Shown: piece after piece, positions 11,766 to 26,606 of the stretch
How the letters are laid out: every line of letters begins with the position of its first letter
Position numbering within the stretch: position 1 is the stretch's first letter
Source: Tenrec ecaudatus
Taxonomy: Eukaryota > Chordata > Mammalia > Afrosoricida > Tenrecidae
Direction: 5' to 3'
Assembly: GCF_050624435.1 (NCBI RefSeq)
Contig: NC_134539.1
Coordinates: 121,379,525 to 121,443,524, forward strand
Length of the DNA stretch: 64,000 nt
Notes under the pieces: model-generated
The model's input: only the letters and a program-made list of their open reading frames with translations
What the model was told of the DNA's origin: nothing
Database searches by the model: none
Program-made: the position numbers and the translations under genes

Positions 11766-12656
11766 TTTTCTCTTCCCACTCCTTTTTAAAAGGGAAGTGC
11801 GCCCAACAAGGTGGAGAACTGCCGGTGCTGGCACTGCAGACTGCATGGGAGCATCAGCGCTGTGCTGCCCATTGTGGCCCACGTGGCCAGTGCACAGGAT
11901 GGCTGTGTTCTGGCTGGTCTATGAGTGAGAGAAAATAATCTCATTTACTTAAGTTGGTGGCTAAAAGTCACTAATGAGCTATAGTGGAGCCCTTGATAAG
12001 TCAGAAGTGAAGACAGTTACGCAAAAGAACAAGAAAGGTTGGTTTTAATTATCAAGACTATGAAAACTGATTCAGAGAAACAAAAACAAAAAGCAGTACA
12101 TTTTGTGGTAGTTTTTTTGAAATAACAGCAATTACTGAACATGCCCTAAAACAGGAGAAACCAGATTTACATAGGAGAGGCTTTTCAGACATAGGCTGTC
12201 AGTATTTATTTCTGCTATATTCTTTTCTCTGATCAATCCTATCATTTTCATAAAGCCAAGAAAAAAATAACAAATACTAAATTTGGTACCTAAATCTTCT
12301 TTCTGCGTGTTAATTCTGTATAATCTTATGACTGAAGGAATTTTCAAGTTATCGTTCTGTCATCTGATGGTTTCATACATTGTCTCCATTCACTTGTATT
12401 GTCAGTCTCACGTTGTATACATTTAGATCAAATAGTGAACTGTTTTGTTATTATGAGATGCTCAGACCAGTTCTGCTACTCCATCGTGAAATACCAGGGG
12501 CATTTTAACAGTCTGAAAAGTGACTTGGGTTTCACTAGCACATATCTCCAAAGGAGTTATTTTTGTAGTGTTCAGGACATTTGCTTTCCTGATAAGACTC
12601 TGGAACTTTCAACTGATTTTAGTGGTATTCCAGAACATGATCACATATCACTAGGC

Positions 12657-12678
12657 AAAAAAAAAAAAAAAAAAAAAA
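12657..12678 (+). repeat. Poly(A) run
   Basis: Twenty-two A residues. No retroposon body was recognised upstream. Confidence 0.95.
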
Positions 12679-12790
12679 GCATGTTAGCATTGGAGGTGGG
12701 ATTTTAGGGGTGGGATTTAAAGGAGAAACTGCCCTTAGCTTGGAGATTGATTTCACCATGTTAATTTTTCATTATCATTTTATTTTTTAA

Positions 12791-15365
<2,575 letters not shown>

Positions 15366-15508
15366 TAGTGTCTCCTTTTTTTGTTTTTTCTTAACCACTT
15401 CATTGCCCACTGTGTCACCAGTGCTTCTCGAGGCATAAATTATTAAAAGCACACGATTTTATAAGTTTTGACGTGTACATGTCTCTACAACCATCCCTGC
15501 AGTCAATT

Positions 15509-15830
15509 TACCATATATACTCGAGTGTAAGCTCACCCAAATCTCAGCTGGGGCATCTAATTTTACCACAAAAACTGCCTTAAAAATGTGCTGGAAAACT
15601 CGTCTTTTTTATTTTTTGCTATTAAAAAAAAATACTTTTATTGGGGGCTCTTACATCTCATCACAATCCATAAATTTATCCAGTGTGTCAAGCACATTTG
15701 CACATATGCCGCCATCATTTCTTTTTTTTTAAGTTAATAAATACTTGTTTATTCCTTGTTCCAAAATCTTTTTTAAAAATCAATTTATTGGGGGGCGAAA
15801 AACTCATCTTATACACGAGTATATACGGTA
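15509..15830. mobile_element. TA-flanked MITE interrupted by retroposon fragments
   Basis: The outer ends taccatatatactcgag and cgagtatatacggta are inverted repeats of each other. The element is split by an insert at 15607-15798. The insert is bordered by a 12-bp duplication of MITE sequence, aaaactcgtctt (15595-15606) and aaaactcatctt (15799-15810), one mismatch apart. Confidence 0.85.
15607..15798 (-). mobile_element. Family A 3'-end fragments inside a MITE
   Basis: Contains antisense family A 3' sequence (acttttattgggggctctta ... gtcaagcacatttgcacat) at about 15629-15720. A second antisense end (atcaatttattggggggc) lies near 15772-15796. T-rich joins separate them. Confidence 0.75.
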
Positions 15831-15982
15831 ATAAGCATTCATCACCCACAAAAGTCTCCTGATACCCTTTGTATTCTCTTACTTTGAATTGCAAGCAGTC
15901 ACCAATATTCTATTATTATCACTAGAGATCTGTTTGCATTTTCTGGAATTTTATATAAATGGAAGTATACAATATATACGTG

Positions 15983-15998
15983 TGTGTGTGTGTCCTTT
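15983..15998. repeat. (GT)n short run
   Basis: cgtgtgtgtgtgtgtcc. Confidence 0.8.
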
Positions 15999-16019
15999 AA
16001 AATGTAGTTTCACAAATTT

Positions 16020-16475
16020 GTGCAGTGTCAGCACCATCAACTTTGGAACATTTTCATCATCCCCAAATGGGCTTCAGCACAGGAGTAATTGTGAGGATGG
16101 TGCCGGAAAGGCACTGTATTGTTGTCTCGTGTATAGGATTGCTATGGGGCAGGACAAACTGGATGCCACCTAGCAGAGCATTAGTACAGCCCATTAGCAG
16201 TTCCCTTCCCATTTCCCCCATCCCTCCAGCTCTTGGCAATTCTTCCTGTGCTAGTCATGGTAGCTCATACAATATGTGACTTTTTTCCTCGCCACATAAT
16301 GTAATGTTTTTAAGGTTCATCCATGTCGTAGCACGTGTCAGAGTCAATCCCTCAGTCGTTTTTATGACTGACTGTCACTCCATTTCACAGCTGCATTTTG
16401 TTCATCCATTCTGTTGATGGGTATATGGGTTGTTTCTTCTCCTGTGACTAACCTGAGCTATGCTGTTGTCAACTT
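16020..16475 (-). repeat. Second L1M 3' UTR copy, antisense, interrupted by RTE
   Basis: accatcaactttggaacatt and catcatccccaaat are followed, after an RTE insert, by cccattagcagttcccttcc, aggttcatccatgtcgtagc and tgttgatgggtatatgggtt. It overlaps in consensus with the previous L1M piece, so the two are separate copies or a duplication. Confidence 0.7.
16064..16190 (+). mobile_element. RTE 3'-end fragment
   Basis: gtgaggatggtgccggaaag ... tgtataggattgctatgggg ... ctggatgccacctagcag follows the 3' end of afrotherian RTE (BovB-type) ORF sequence and its CACCTAAC tail. It lies inside the L1M copy. Confidence 0.75.
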
Positions 16476-17549
16476 TTGCCTTTTTAGTTTTGATATAAGC
16501 ATGTTTTCCATTTCCTTGACTCCTTGGCTTGGAAATTACCTCCCTTTGGACTTTTTTTTTGTTCCTTGCTTTTTTGTATGACTTTCCCTTGGACTTGTTT
16601 TTCGGTTCCACAAATGGGGCTTCAGTGATTCCCCCTATTTCCAGCTTCATGTTCACTCAAAATACTAGGCTGCGGTGAAACAGCCATTTGGGGGGAAGGG
16701 GGATCGTATAAATAGCTTGTAGGTTTCCTTTAAAGTCATTCCTCAAGATACAATGGGTAAGCACTGTGGAGATGTTTATTAAGAATCAGTCCTTCCCAAA
16801 GTACATAATGATTAGCATCTTTACAAGCGAGCACAAAGAGGGGAAAGTAAAACCTGGAAATAGCTCAAGATACAGTGCATTGTCCAGGAGTGACAGAAAA
16901 ATTGTCCCCGACATGTATGGGAGGAAACGGACAAAAATGGATATGAAGACGATGCCTCTGCTTTTGACATCTTAAAATATTCTTTTATTGATTTTTAGAG
17001 ACTCCAACATTCTTTACTGCTTTATGGCTTTGGAATTGATCTAATCAATATCTGATTTATCAAGCCATTTAGGAGTAGTTAATCTAATTAAAATTACAGT
17101 AACATGGTTGTTGAAATGGATGGCTTAATTTGGAACTCAGATGCTAATTAGGTCTATAATAAGTTATCTATTTACACAACTGCAGGCTTACACTTTTTTT
17201 AACATGCATTATTTTCTTTTAAACTATGCATGGGTTCTAAAAAGACATTTTAACAATGGTCAAAACTTAGGTAAAATTAGTTGCTTACGTGTACCATTTC
17301 AATTCTACATATTCTGTTCAATCTTCTTTTTCCTGTTGGAGAGTCTTCTTCTCATAGGTTTATATTGACTACATGTAATTTATCTGACTCACTGCCCTCT
17401 TTTTATTTTCCTTAAACAGATGGCCTTGTGTTTCAGGTTTCAGCACTCCAATAAGTTCATTTTAAATATTACACAGATAGTGTGAGTTTATATCAGTATC
17501 TTTAAGTGATGACAATGTTTGTGATTTATACTCCCTCTATTAAACTTAA

Positions 17550-17684
<135 letters not shown>

Positions 17685-18284
17685 TAGTTCTGATGGTTTT
17701 TACCGTCCATGTGGTATCTTTGGTTTTCATCCAAACATGCTGACTTTTAAAGCACCCAAGTACTTTAGCACTGTCCAGAGGCCAAAGGCCTAGACCAGTC
17801 AGACTCAGGCAGGTAAAATATTTAAAACAAATGTAAACCATGAGCTTTAGCACGTGCTAAAAATACCTTGGGGTTGCTCTATGTCCAGTAATGATATAGA
17901 TAAATTGGTTGGGAGTACTTGATGGGATCAAAAATAAAATTGAGAATGCCAGTATATAATAAGCAGTTTCATAATGCCTAATGTCTGTTTCTAACACAAG
18001 AAAAACTTGCAAACTGCTCACTGTGAAAGCTTGCCAGCGGGATGTTTGTTTTATGGAATTTCACTTGTAATAGTGAATGTAGTAATGATCGCTAAAGAAG
18101 CTTTTATCCATTTTTAAAATTTGTATGTTTATCTGTTGAATATCTAAGCTCTAGTTGGGAGAAACTCAACCAGGTTTTATGTTTGTTTTTTTTGTTTTTG
18201 TTTTTATATGGGGTATATTGAAAGGCAATATTGATAATCTAGCTTGTGGTCCTAGAATTTAAAGTATTCTACAATTTTTTTAAG

Positions 18285-18403
18285 AATGGACTGGTGAGGG
18301 AAACAGATGTACAAAAGTGCTTGACACAATCGATGTATGTGTGGATTGTGATAAGAATTGTACAAACCCCCAATAAAATGATTTAACTATTTAAAAAAAA
18401 AAG
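18285..18403 (+). mobile_element. Family A tail
   Basis: About 115 bp ending caataaaatgatttaact then an A-run; includes gtgcttgacacaatcgatg. Confidence 0.85.
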
Positions 18404-18497
18404 AATGGCCTGGAACCTTAATATAACTTGATGCCTTAAATATTGCATAGTTTTCATAAATTTACCCAAATTCAATATTGACATGTTTCTCAATGTT

Positions 18498-18790
18498 TTT
18501 TTAAAACCATTTTATTAAGGGCTTGTACAACTCTTATCACAATCCATCCATCCATCCATTGTGTCATGTACGTTTGTACATTTGTTGCCATCATCATTCT
18601 CAAAACATTTGCCTTCTGCTTGAGCCCTTGATATCAGTTCCTCATTTTCTTTGCCTCCCTTTCCTCTTCCCCATCCCTCATGAACCCTTGATAATTTATA
18701 TATTATTATTTTGCCATATCTTTCACTGTCTGACATCTCCCTTTACCCTCCTTTCTGTTGTCCAACCCCCTTCTCAAGGGGTTTTGTTGT
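18498..18790 (-). mobile_element. Family A, antisense, 5'-truncated
   Basis: Antisense 3' end (accattttattaagggctt) followed by the polypyrimidine tract (complement of the G-rich tract) and truncated at the ttctgttgtccaacccc segment. Confidence 0.85.
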
Positions 18791-18949
18791 TTTCAACTAC
18801 TACTATGTTTTCTGTCTGTATTATAAAACATGAATTGAAAGTTTTTTTCTAACAATTATGTGTAATGTTTATAATGTGATATGAAATATATGAACTAGAA
18901 AGATAAAAATCTCTAGAGGTAAGAAACTCAATAATTGAGTGGATATACC

Positions 18950-19290
18950 ACTAAGATTAGGGGATGGTGGGGGAAGAAAAGGGGAATCGATCACAAGGAT
19001 CAATCTAGAACCTCCTCAAAGGGGGTCAAATAATGGAAAAGTGGGCTAGGGGCAACAGAGGACGATGTAAGATGTGGGAATAATAATCTTTAACTTATCA
19101 AGGGTTCATAAAGGAGGGTGGTGGGGAGAGGGGGAAGCAATAGGGAGCTGATATCAGGGGCTCAAATGGGAAGAGAATGCTTTGAAAATGATGATGGTGG
19201 CATATATGCAAGTGTGCTTGACACACTGAATGAATGTACGAATTGTGATAAGAGATGTAAGAGCCCCTAATAAAAGTATTTTTAAAAAAG
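18950..19290 (+). mobile_element. Family A, sense, 5'-truncated
   Basis: Begins in the ggggaatcgatcacaagga segment and ends with aataaaagtatttttaaaaa. It is in inverted orientation to the copy at 18498-18790. Confidence 0.85.
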
Positions 19291-19299
19291 AAACCCAAT

Positions 19300-19680
19300 A
19301 ATTATAATAATCAACAATCTGACTCTGTCTTTCAGTTAAATTCACTGATTGATTATTCCAGCATGTATTTAATAAGTACCTCCCAGGTGTCAGGCATTGT
19401 GATTTAATGATAAATTGTGTAATGCATCTGCCCTCAGCAGGCAGGCTTTTATTAAAAGAAATAAAATGGGCTAGGCGCATCCGTGAACTATGAGAGCAAG
19501 GACTTAGTCACCAAGAGCTCCACTGAGGCTGAAAGGACTCCTTGCGTCTCATCAGATCGAGAACAAGGAGGACTGCGTTTCAGAGACTTGTAAGAAGAAG
19601 GTGCAGTGTGAGTGGTATCTTGGAAACAGGAACTTAGGACTTGTCAGGGGGTTTGAACTTGATTCTATAGGGCATTGGTC
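19300..19680. repeat. Possible ancient LINE/MIR-type remnant
   Basis: Stretches such as gcatgtatttaataagtacc ... caggtgtcaggcattgtg and gaacttgattctatagggca recall ancient mammalian repeats, but order and family are unclear. Confidence 0.35.
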
Positions 19681-21879
19681 CTCATACTAGTTCAAGAAGC
19701 AGAATGCGTAGAACAGTTTATAGTCCAGACTTCCTTAACATCTATTTAATGATAGTTTAATACACCCTCCCAAATTTATAACTTACACGGGCCATTAAAA
19801 GGAGCAACAGTAACCTCTCAAAGGGGAGAAATCTAACAAAGGGCTGAATTAACCATAGTTGACTCTCAGGGTTATTTGTCTTGTTTTGTTTTGTGTTAGG
19901 TGTGAATAGTAAACTAACAGAAGAACCAAATATTTAAGAATGCATCTGTCTCCACTCCTTTATTTTTGTGTGTTGATAAATTCAGCTGATTGCAATGATT
20001 TCCCTTTTGCTTCTCTGAATACCTCTGATTAAGTCTGAGAACAACCAAAGTCTCCAGGAGTGTGGTTTCAGTGCCAGTACTGAAGGCGAGAGCCAGCCCC
20101 TGGATGTTTCCAAGCAGGCCTGAAACAGCGACATTGCGTTTTAGAATGTGCGCTCTCACTGCGTTCCAAGCAGGCAGTTCGGCTGAGGGGAGTCCAGACT
20201 CGAGGCTTTGTGGTTCTGCTTTGTGGTGTGTATGTAGCAACAAAACATTTGGTATTTCCAAAGTCTTCACGGGCATGCGTGAAGTATATTACAGCGGAGA
20301 CAGGACAGACCTCTGAGGCATTGAGGAACTGAAATAGGTAAGAATTAGAACCAGTTTGAAAGAAAGGCATTACTGACGAGTCTACCTTTTCTTATTAAAA
20401 TATGGAATATAGTATGTTTCATTGTGACTCCAAATTGAGTGAGCACTGAGATAAGGATGAAAGTGTCTGGGTTCTGTTTTCAGCCTTTTAATCCCTTCTC
20501 TTTCCTCTTCGAGGTGTTATGATGAAATGATGCTAACATTCTTTTTCATGTGCACACACACCTCAGATCACCTCACGAAAGCCAGTCACATTAATATTTT
20601 TGTTTTCTGTGCATTTTGTGTTTTCTGTCAATCTAAAAGTTCTATTTATGTTGTATTAATTAATTAAAAAGTTCGAAATATTGTGAAAATTACCCAGAGA
20701 CCTGAAGGATGCATTTTCAAGAAAATGGCTCCCAGAGAGTTGCTCTATGCATTGTGGCCTCAGACTCTGAATTTGTAAAAAATGCAGTAAAATGAAGTGC
20801 AATCAAACAAGGAAAGGCTGTATAAAACAGACTATTTTAGTTGTCATTATATACCTTGTTTCGTATCTCAGAAGTGCACATGAGTAAACAGTTGGCTATG
20901 GGGGCTTGTTAATGTTCAGGATTCATCATAGAATTCTGAGTATGACTTGTTTTATAATACCTGTTCTCTAAGTGACGGAAATGCTGAGTATAGTTGCTAA
21001 GTTTCCTCTCATCCTTTTAACTGCAGCATCTTTACACTAGGGGCAGCAGCACTGAATAAGCCAGGATTTTCAAATCATGGCTACTTGCATACAGTAAAGA
21101 CACATATTAAAGCAGGCTGTGTAATTGGAAGCCCTGAACATGCCGACATTTCACTATGACTGAGGCAATTAAATATGTAAAACATAGACATCTGGCTCCG
21201 AGGAGTGAAAGCCTGAAGTACAATTTGTAAAAGCGGTGCTCATGCCGGTCTAGAGAGAATGCCTTTACCTGCCCATTGGTGTACCCTTTCTGCAAGTTAG
21301 AGCCCAGTCAGAAGTCATTATTTTCTCAGTATGTTCGGTTCTGTCCATTGAAATAATTTGAAATGATATCTTGGCCCCTTAAAAGTATACTGTACCTAGT
21401 ACCAAAAAGTCTTTTGCTTTGTTTAATTAATCATATTGAAAATCATTGAATTTTCAAGTTAAGGACTTCCTTGAAAATGATATTTCTAAAATTGTTTTCA
21501 AATATAACTTTTTAAAAACATATAACTTTTCATAGTAGATTTGAAACTAGGGACCCTTCTAACTTTACTGCAGACTATACAGATTTTGTAAGCAATTTCT
21601 GTGGTTATTTTTACATCTGAAGATGAAGTGAAGCAGACTTGTACAAACTCCGGAAATTATAATAATAGTAGACAATGAATGATATAAATGGAAATAGGAA
21701 AGAGACTTTAGGGAAAAGAGAGGAGGAGAGCAGGATGTTTAGCAAGGAATCCCTACTCCCCTCCCTGTAATCATAATAGATAAACTTCTAGTTGATAAAC
21801 AAAGTTCTGTGTATGTGGCCAAAGGTTGGAAGGTGGGAGAGGTAAAGGGGAACCTACAATTACAGCCTTCTAACGGATC

Positions 21880-22272
21880 TTCAAGGAGCCTCGGCAGTGC
21901 TGTTTGGTAAGCATTGGACTGCTAACTGCAGATTGGTGGTTCAAACCTACCAGCTGCTCCTTGGGAGAAAGATTCTAGCTCTTCTCATGAAGATTTACAT
22001 CTTCAGAAATCCCTTCTAGCAGTGGTTCTCAACCTTCATAAAGCAGCGACACTTTAATATAGTTCCTCATGTTGTGGTGACCCCCCCCACCATAATATTA
22101 TTTTTGTTGCTACTTCATAACTGTAATTTTGCTATTGTTATGCTTCAGGCAACACCTGTGAAAGGGTCGTTCAATGCCCAAAGGGGTCACAACCCACAGG
22201 TTGAGAACCGCTGCTCTGTCTGGTCACCAGCAAGTGGAATACACTCAATGGCAGTGGGTTTTTTGTTTGCTT
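21880..22272 (+). repeat. AfroSINE, split by a SPIN element
   Basis: Head ggagcctcggcagtgctg and box B tggttcaaacctaccagc. After the SPIN insert comes the tail ctctgtctggtcaccagcaa ... actcaatggcagtgggtt. Confidence 0.85.
22020..22213. mobile_element. SPIN-type hAT MITE, internally deleted
   Basis: A 194-bp element with the same TIRs as the 10.9-kb copy (CAGTGGTTCTCAACCT / AGGTTGAGAACCGCTG) but without most of the AT-rich body. The expected 8-bp duplication is not clear: ccttctag on the left, ctctgtct on the right. Confidence 0.9.
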
Positions 22273-23279
22273 GTTTATCCAACTTTAACATAAAGTAAGT
22301 AAATAATCCAAAGTTTGTATTTTTAACTGTAGTCCCATTTCGTACATTGTCCACTTGAGTGGTACTGCCAAGATTTAGAAATGCCATAGATGGAGGTCAT
22401 GGTAGTGCGCTCCAGATGACTTTTGTTCTTGTGTGGAACATATTGGGTGGTGGTACCTTTGAGTTGGGGGAAATGGACAGATATTGACCAATTTCATATG
22501 ATCCAGCCTACTCACGCGATAAATTTATATGTATGAGGAGAGTGTAACCTTGCTACATAGTTAAGTAAACTAGGAAACATTTGAGAATCTAATATCCCAA
22601 AGTTGTTTTTTCTTGGGCCTAAGAAATCATGGGAATGGTTTATAAAGAGATTAGATATTATAGCATAGCATATTACTGATTTTTTGTTAACACTTTTTCC
22701 TTGAAATAGTCATATTTTGTTATAATTACCTTTTCTACCATAGGCATTTTTATTTCAATACTTTCTCAAAATTCAACATTGTACCTGACCAACTCATATT
22801 ACTAGCCTTTGGCTATAATCTTAAAACAGACAATACATATATTTTTTTGAGTCTGTTTTAGAGCTTGAGAAATTGTACATTTACAGTAAAGCTGGCTGGT
22901 TTGACTCAGGAAAGTTTTATTGGGGGAACTCCCATGTTTCTCCTTTTTCTCATAGTTGATTTTGCGGAAGCATTGTTTTAAAGTTGTTGTATTGGCTAGC
23001 TTTTTTTGGTATGTCAACTATTGGATTTCTTTCTTAGATAATCTATAGGATATGCCAGAAATATATATTACATCCATAAGATTTTCAGTGGCTGATCCCT
23101 CAGAAGTGTAGTCTGTTCTGAGTATGGAGCTTTGTTCGAAACCTGTTCACCTTGGATGACGCTGCTGGCATTTGAGTAACTGGTGGCCCAGCTTCCATCA
23201 TCACAGCCACCACAGTACAACAAAGCGGTAGCACTGTATTGAACTGGACAGATCTGCTGCCACTGGAGAGCAAGGATAG

Positions 23280-23690
23280 AGTGCACCTGATCCAGGCCAT
23301 GATGTTTCCCTTCACTTCCTATGCATATGGAAGGTAAACAATGAATAAGATAAGACGAAAGATGCATTTACATTATGGTGAAGCCTAGTGAAAGTCCCAC
23401 GGGCTGCTAGAAGAACAAACAAATCTGCCTGGGAAGAAGTGCAGTCAGAATGCTCCTTAGAAGCCAGGACAGCAAGACTGAGAGCATATCATCAGGTGAC
23501 ACCAGTTCCTAGGGAAGGACATCATGCTTAGTAGAAAAAAAGAGGAAGGCCCTCAATGTGGCGGATGGATTGATACAGTGACTACCGGAGGCTCCCACAT
23601 AGCAACCTGTGAGAGCGGTGCAGGAGAGGGAGGGCAGGCTTTATGCTGTTGTTCCGGACCAGCTCAGTGGCATCTAACAGCAACCAAATC
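23280..23690 (+). pseudogene. RTE (BovB-type) ORF 3' end, decayed
   Basis: Degenerate C-terminal coding part of an RTE reverse-transcriptase ORF. ARRTNKSAWEEVQSECSLEA is readable near 23408-23467, and later acatcatgcttagtagaaa, agaggaaggccctcaatgtg and ggattgatacagtgactac follow in RTE order. It ends in the RTE tail cagtggcatctaacagcaac. Frameshifts and stops make it nonfunctional. AfroSINEs share this tail and probably used RTE machinery. The block 23060-23279 just upstream may be part of the same or another element but is not identified. Confidence 0.8.
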
Positions 23691-23869
23691 ATAAGCCTAT
23701 TCATAAATGCTTTATCCATATTTTACTTGGAGTATAATTGCTTTCTTCTATTTATCAAAGGCACTGTAATAAAGGGGGACAGAGAGAATCTTACAATAGG
23801 GTAAGCCAGAAAGTATTGATATTACAGTTCCATTAATATATGTGTGGGATCTCAAAAGAGTAAACTTGA

Positions 23870-24070
23870 TGGTGTAATGGTATATGTTGGGTTGCTAACT
23901 GCAAGGTTAGCAGTTCAGAACTTAGCAGCTGGCTCCATGGGAGAAAGATAAGACTTTGTACTACCATAAAGATTCACCACATTGGGAACCCACACGAGCC
24001 GTCCTCTTCTGTCCTATTGGGTTGCTATGAGTCAGAGTTGACTCACTGGCAGTGACTGGGTGAGTTTTCA
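23870..24070 (+). repeat. AfroSINE
   Basis: gttgggttgctaactgcaag, box B-like ggttagcagttcagaactta, middle gaaagataagactttgtac, tail gttgctatgagtcagagttg. Confidence 0.9.
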
Positions 24071-24289
24071 CATAATTGGACATCAGGGAATGAAGGCTGG
24101 CGCTTTATGAGAGATGGGAAACAAACGAAGTAAGCAGTATGGTTGCTCTAAATTACTGCCTTGAAAGAGGTTTTTCTGTGCTGTTGTCACAGTGAAGGAG
24201 AGCCCCAGTGTGACCTGGAGGACTCCCTAATGTTCAGGAGAAAAGATTTTAGAGTCCCAGAAGACCAAGGAAAGGTGTCAGCAAATTAT

Positions 24290-24490
24290 CATCAATTGTT
24301 TTAGTAAATAAAGTTTTAATAGAAAACAGCCACACCATTTCATTTACATATTTTAATTAAAAAATTTTACCTACTTTCTGTTGCCACTTTGACCTATAAC
24401 CACAGAGTTAAGTAATAGCGACAGATAGCACATGGCTGAGATCTGTAAACCTCTGCTACTTGCCAACTTGCAAATTGCTGATGGACAGAT
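24290..24490. repeat. Ancient hAT-type DNA transposon remnant
   Basis: taaataaagttttaatagaa, aacagccacaccatttcatt, agagttaagtaatagcgaca and agatagcacatggctgagat follow in order a common old mammalian DNA-transposon consensus whose exact name I cannot fix. Confidence 0.55.
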
Positions 24491-25659
24491 GTCAGAGTGG
24501 AGAGATAAGTAGTGAGAAAGAAACTCCAAAGATCTGCAGACGCCCCCTGGTTGTTACTGTTGTTAGGTTTTGAATGAATGAAACACTGCCTGAGCTCAGT
24601 TGTTGCAGCTCCTGTGTTAATCCATCTTGCTGAAGGCGTGCCTCTTTTTCGCCATCTCTTTTCTAGGCATGATGTCAATAACCACCAAAACTGAGGAACA
24701 GCCACCTGAAAGGTTTGGGCACGGTGCATGGTGGTCACAGTGTCAGGTTTCATTGACATTAAACAGTTTTGTAACTGTAGTTCTTAGGTTCAAAAAGTTA
24801 CATAGAAATCCAGGGAGTGGGGGAGATTCAAATAAATGTTTTAGATGGATGTCTGAAAGGAAAACTTGCAGTGAGTCAGATAGGAGTTGATTCAAAATTG
24901 GAGAAAAGAAATATTACATGTGAAGTTACAGCAAGAGAAGTTTTTAAAGACTATCACTGAGTTGTAGGGCTGTATATACTTGTAATTGAGATACTTGCTT
25001 AGCGGGCCCAAAACTTTTCCATATTTTATATAATAAAGTACAGGCACAGGTCAAGCACAAGAATGAAGAAAGCCATCCCAAAGTACATCATCATCACATT
25101 ATTCAAAATCAATGCTTAGGAGAAAAATCTTAAAAAGCAGATTCTTTTTAAAAAAAATTAAATACCTTTATTGGGGGCTTTTACATTTCGTATCACAATC
25201 CACACATTCATCCATTGTATCAAGCACATTTGTACATATGTTGCCATTTTCATTTTCAAAGCATTTTCTTTCTACTTGAGCCCTTGGTATGAGCACCTCA
25301 TTTTCCCTTCCCTACCTTCCCCTCCCTCCCTCATAAACCCTTGATAAGTTATAGATTATTATTTTCATATTTTATATTATCCTCTGTCACCCTTAAGCCA
25401 CTTTTCTGTTGTTTGTCCCCCTGGGAGGGAGTTATATGTTGATCCTTGTGGTCTATTCCCCCTTTCTCCCCCCACGGCCCCCTATCCTCCTGGTATCTCT
25501 ATTTTCATTGTTGGCCCTGGTAAGTTTATCTATCCTGGATTCCCTGTGTTGTAGGCTCTTATCTGTAGCAGTGAACATGTTCTGGTCTAATCAGATTTGT
25601 AAGGTAGAACCGAGGTCAAGATAGTGGGGGGTAGGAAGCATTAAAAACTAGAGAAAAAG

Positions 25660-26451
25660 TATCAAAAGATATAGGGTCTGGGGTCTTAAAGGCTTGTGGG
25701 TAAACAAGGGGTCATCTAGCACAGAAGCATCAAAGCCCACATGGAAGAAGTACACCAGCCTGTGTGATGATCACGAGGTGTCAAAGGGATCAGGTATCAG
25801 GCATCAAAGAACAAAAAAATCAAATCATTGTGAATGAGGGCGAATGCAGAGTGGGGACCCAAAGGACGTTTTTGGGAAACTGAACATCCCCTTACAGAAG
25901 GGTTTTAGGGAGAAGACGAAGCCAGTCAGGGTCAGTGTAGCAATGATGAAATATATAACTTTCCTCTAGTTTTTATATACTTCCTCCCCCCAACAATCAT
26001 GATCCTAATTTGACCTTTCAAATCCAGCTGGGCTGGAGGATGTACATTGGTACAGATGAGAACTGGAAACACAGGGAATATAGGACAGATGAACCCTTCA
26101 GGTCCAGTGGTGAGAGGGGTGATACTGGGAGGGTGAAGGGAAAGTGGGGTAGAAAGGGGGAACCGATTATAAGGATCTACATATAACCTCCTATCTGGAG
26201 GTTGGTTAACAGAAAAGTAGGTGAAGGGAGATTTTGGACAGTGTAAGATATGCCAAAATAATAATGACTTGTAAGTTATCAAGGGTTCATGAGGGAGGGG
26301 GAAAAATGAGGAGCTGATGCCAGGGGTTCAAGTGGAAAGCAGATATTTTGAGGATGATGATGGCAACAAATGTTCTCGACACAATGGATGTATATATGGA
26401 TTGTGATAAGCGTTGTATGAGCCCCCAATAAAATGATTTTTTTAAAAAAAT
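25660..26451 (+). mobile_element. Family A, sense, inserted in antisense family A
   Basis: Runs from tatcaaaagatatagggtct to caataaaatgatttttttaa. It is bordered by an imperfect duplication gagaaaaagt (25651-25660) / gagaaaggt (26452-26460), which is the expected continuous sequence of the outer copy at this point. Confidence 0.85.
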
Positions 26452-26467
26452 GAGAAAGGTTGTGTGT

Positions 26468-26606
26468 CCCCCCCCCCTAGGAAATTTTTATTATGAGGCT
26501 CTTAAAATATGTAAAAATTAAAAGGACAAGGTCTCCAAAACATTCCAGACAAACTATTAATGTACAAATCAAATAAAAAACTGCACTGCTGTTGATTTGA
26601 TTCCAA
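26468..26606. mobile_element. 139-bp insert with 9-bp flanking duplication
   Basis: The insert is flanked by gttgtgtgt at 26459-26467 and 26607-26615. It starts with a C-run and ends in antisense AfroSINE-like 3' sequence (ctgctgttgatttgattcc). The middle part is unidentified. Confidence 0.6.

Larger units (their letters stand above)
15455..16005 (-). repeat. L1M 3' UTR, antisense, interrupted
   Basis: Pieces follow the order of old mammalian L1M 3' UTRs in antisense: acaaccatccctgcagtcaa, then (after the MITE) cattcatcacccacaaaagt, gcaagcagtcaccaatattc, and gaattttatataaatggaag. The TA-flanked MITE at 15509-15830 splits it. Confidence 0.7.
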
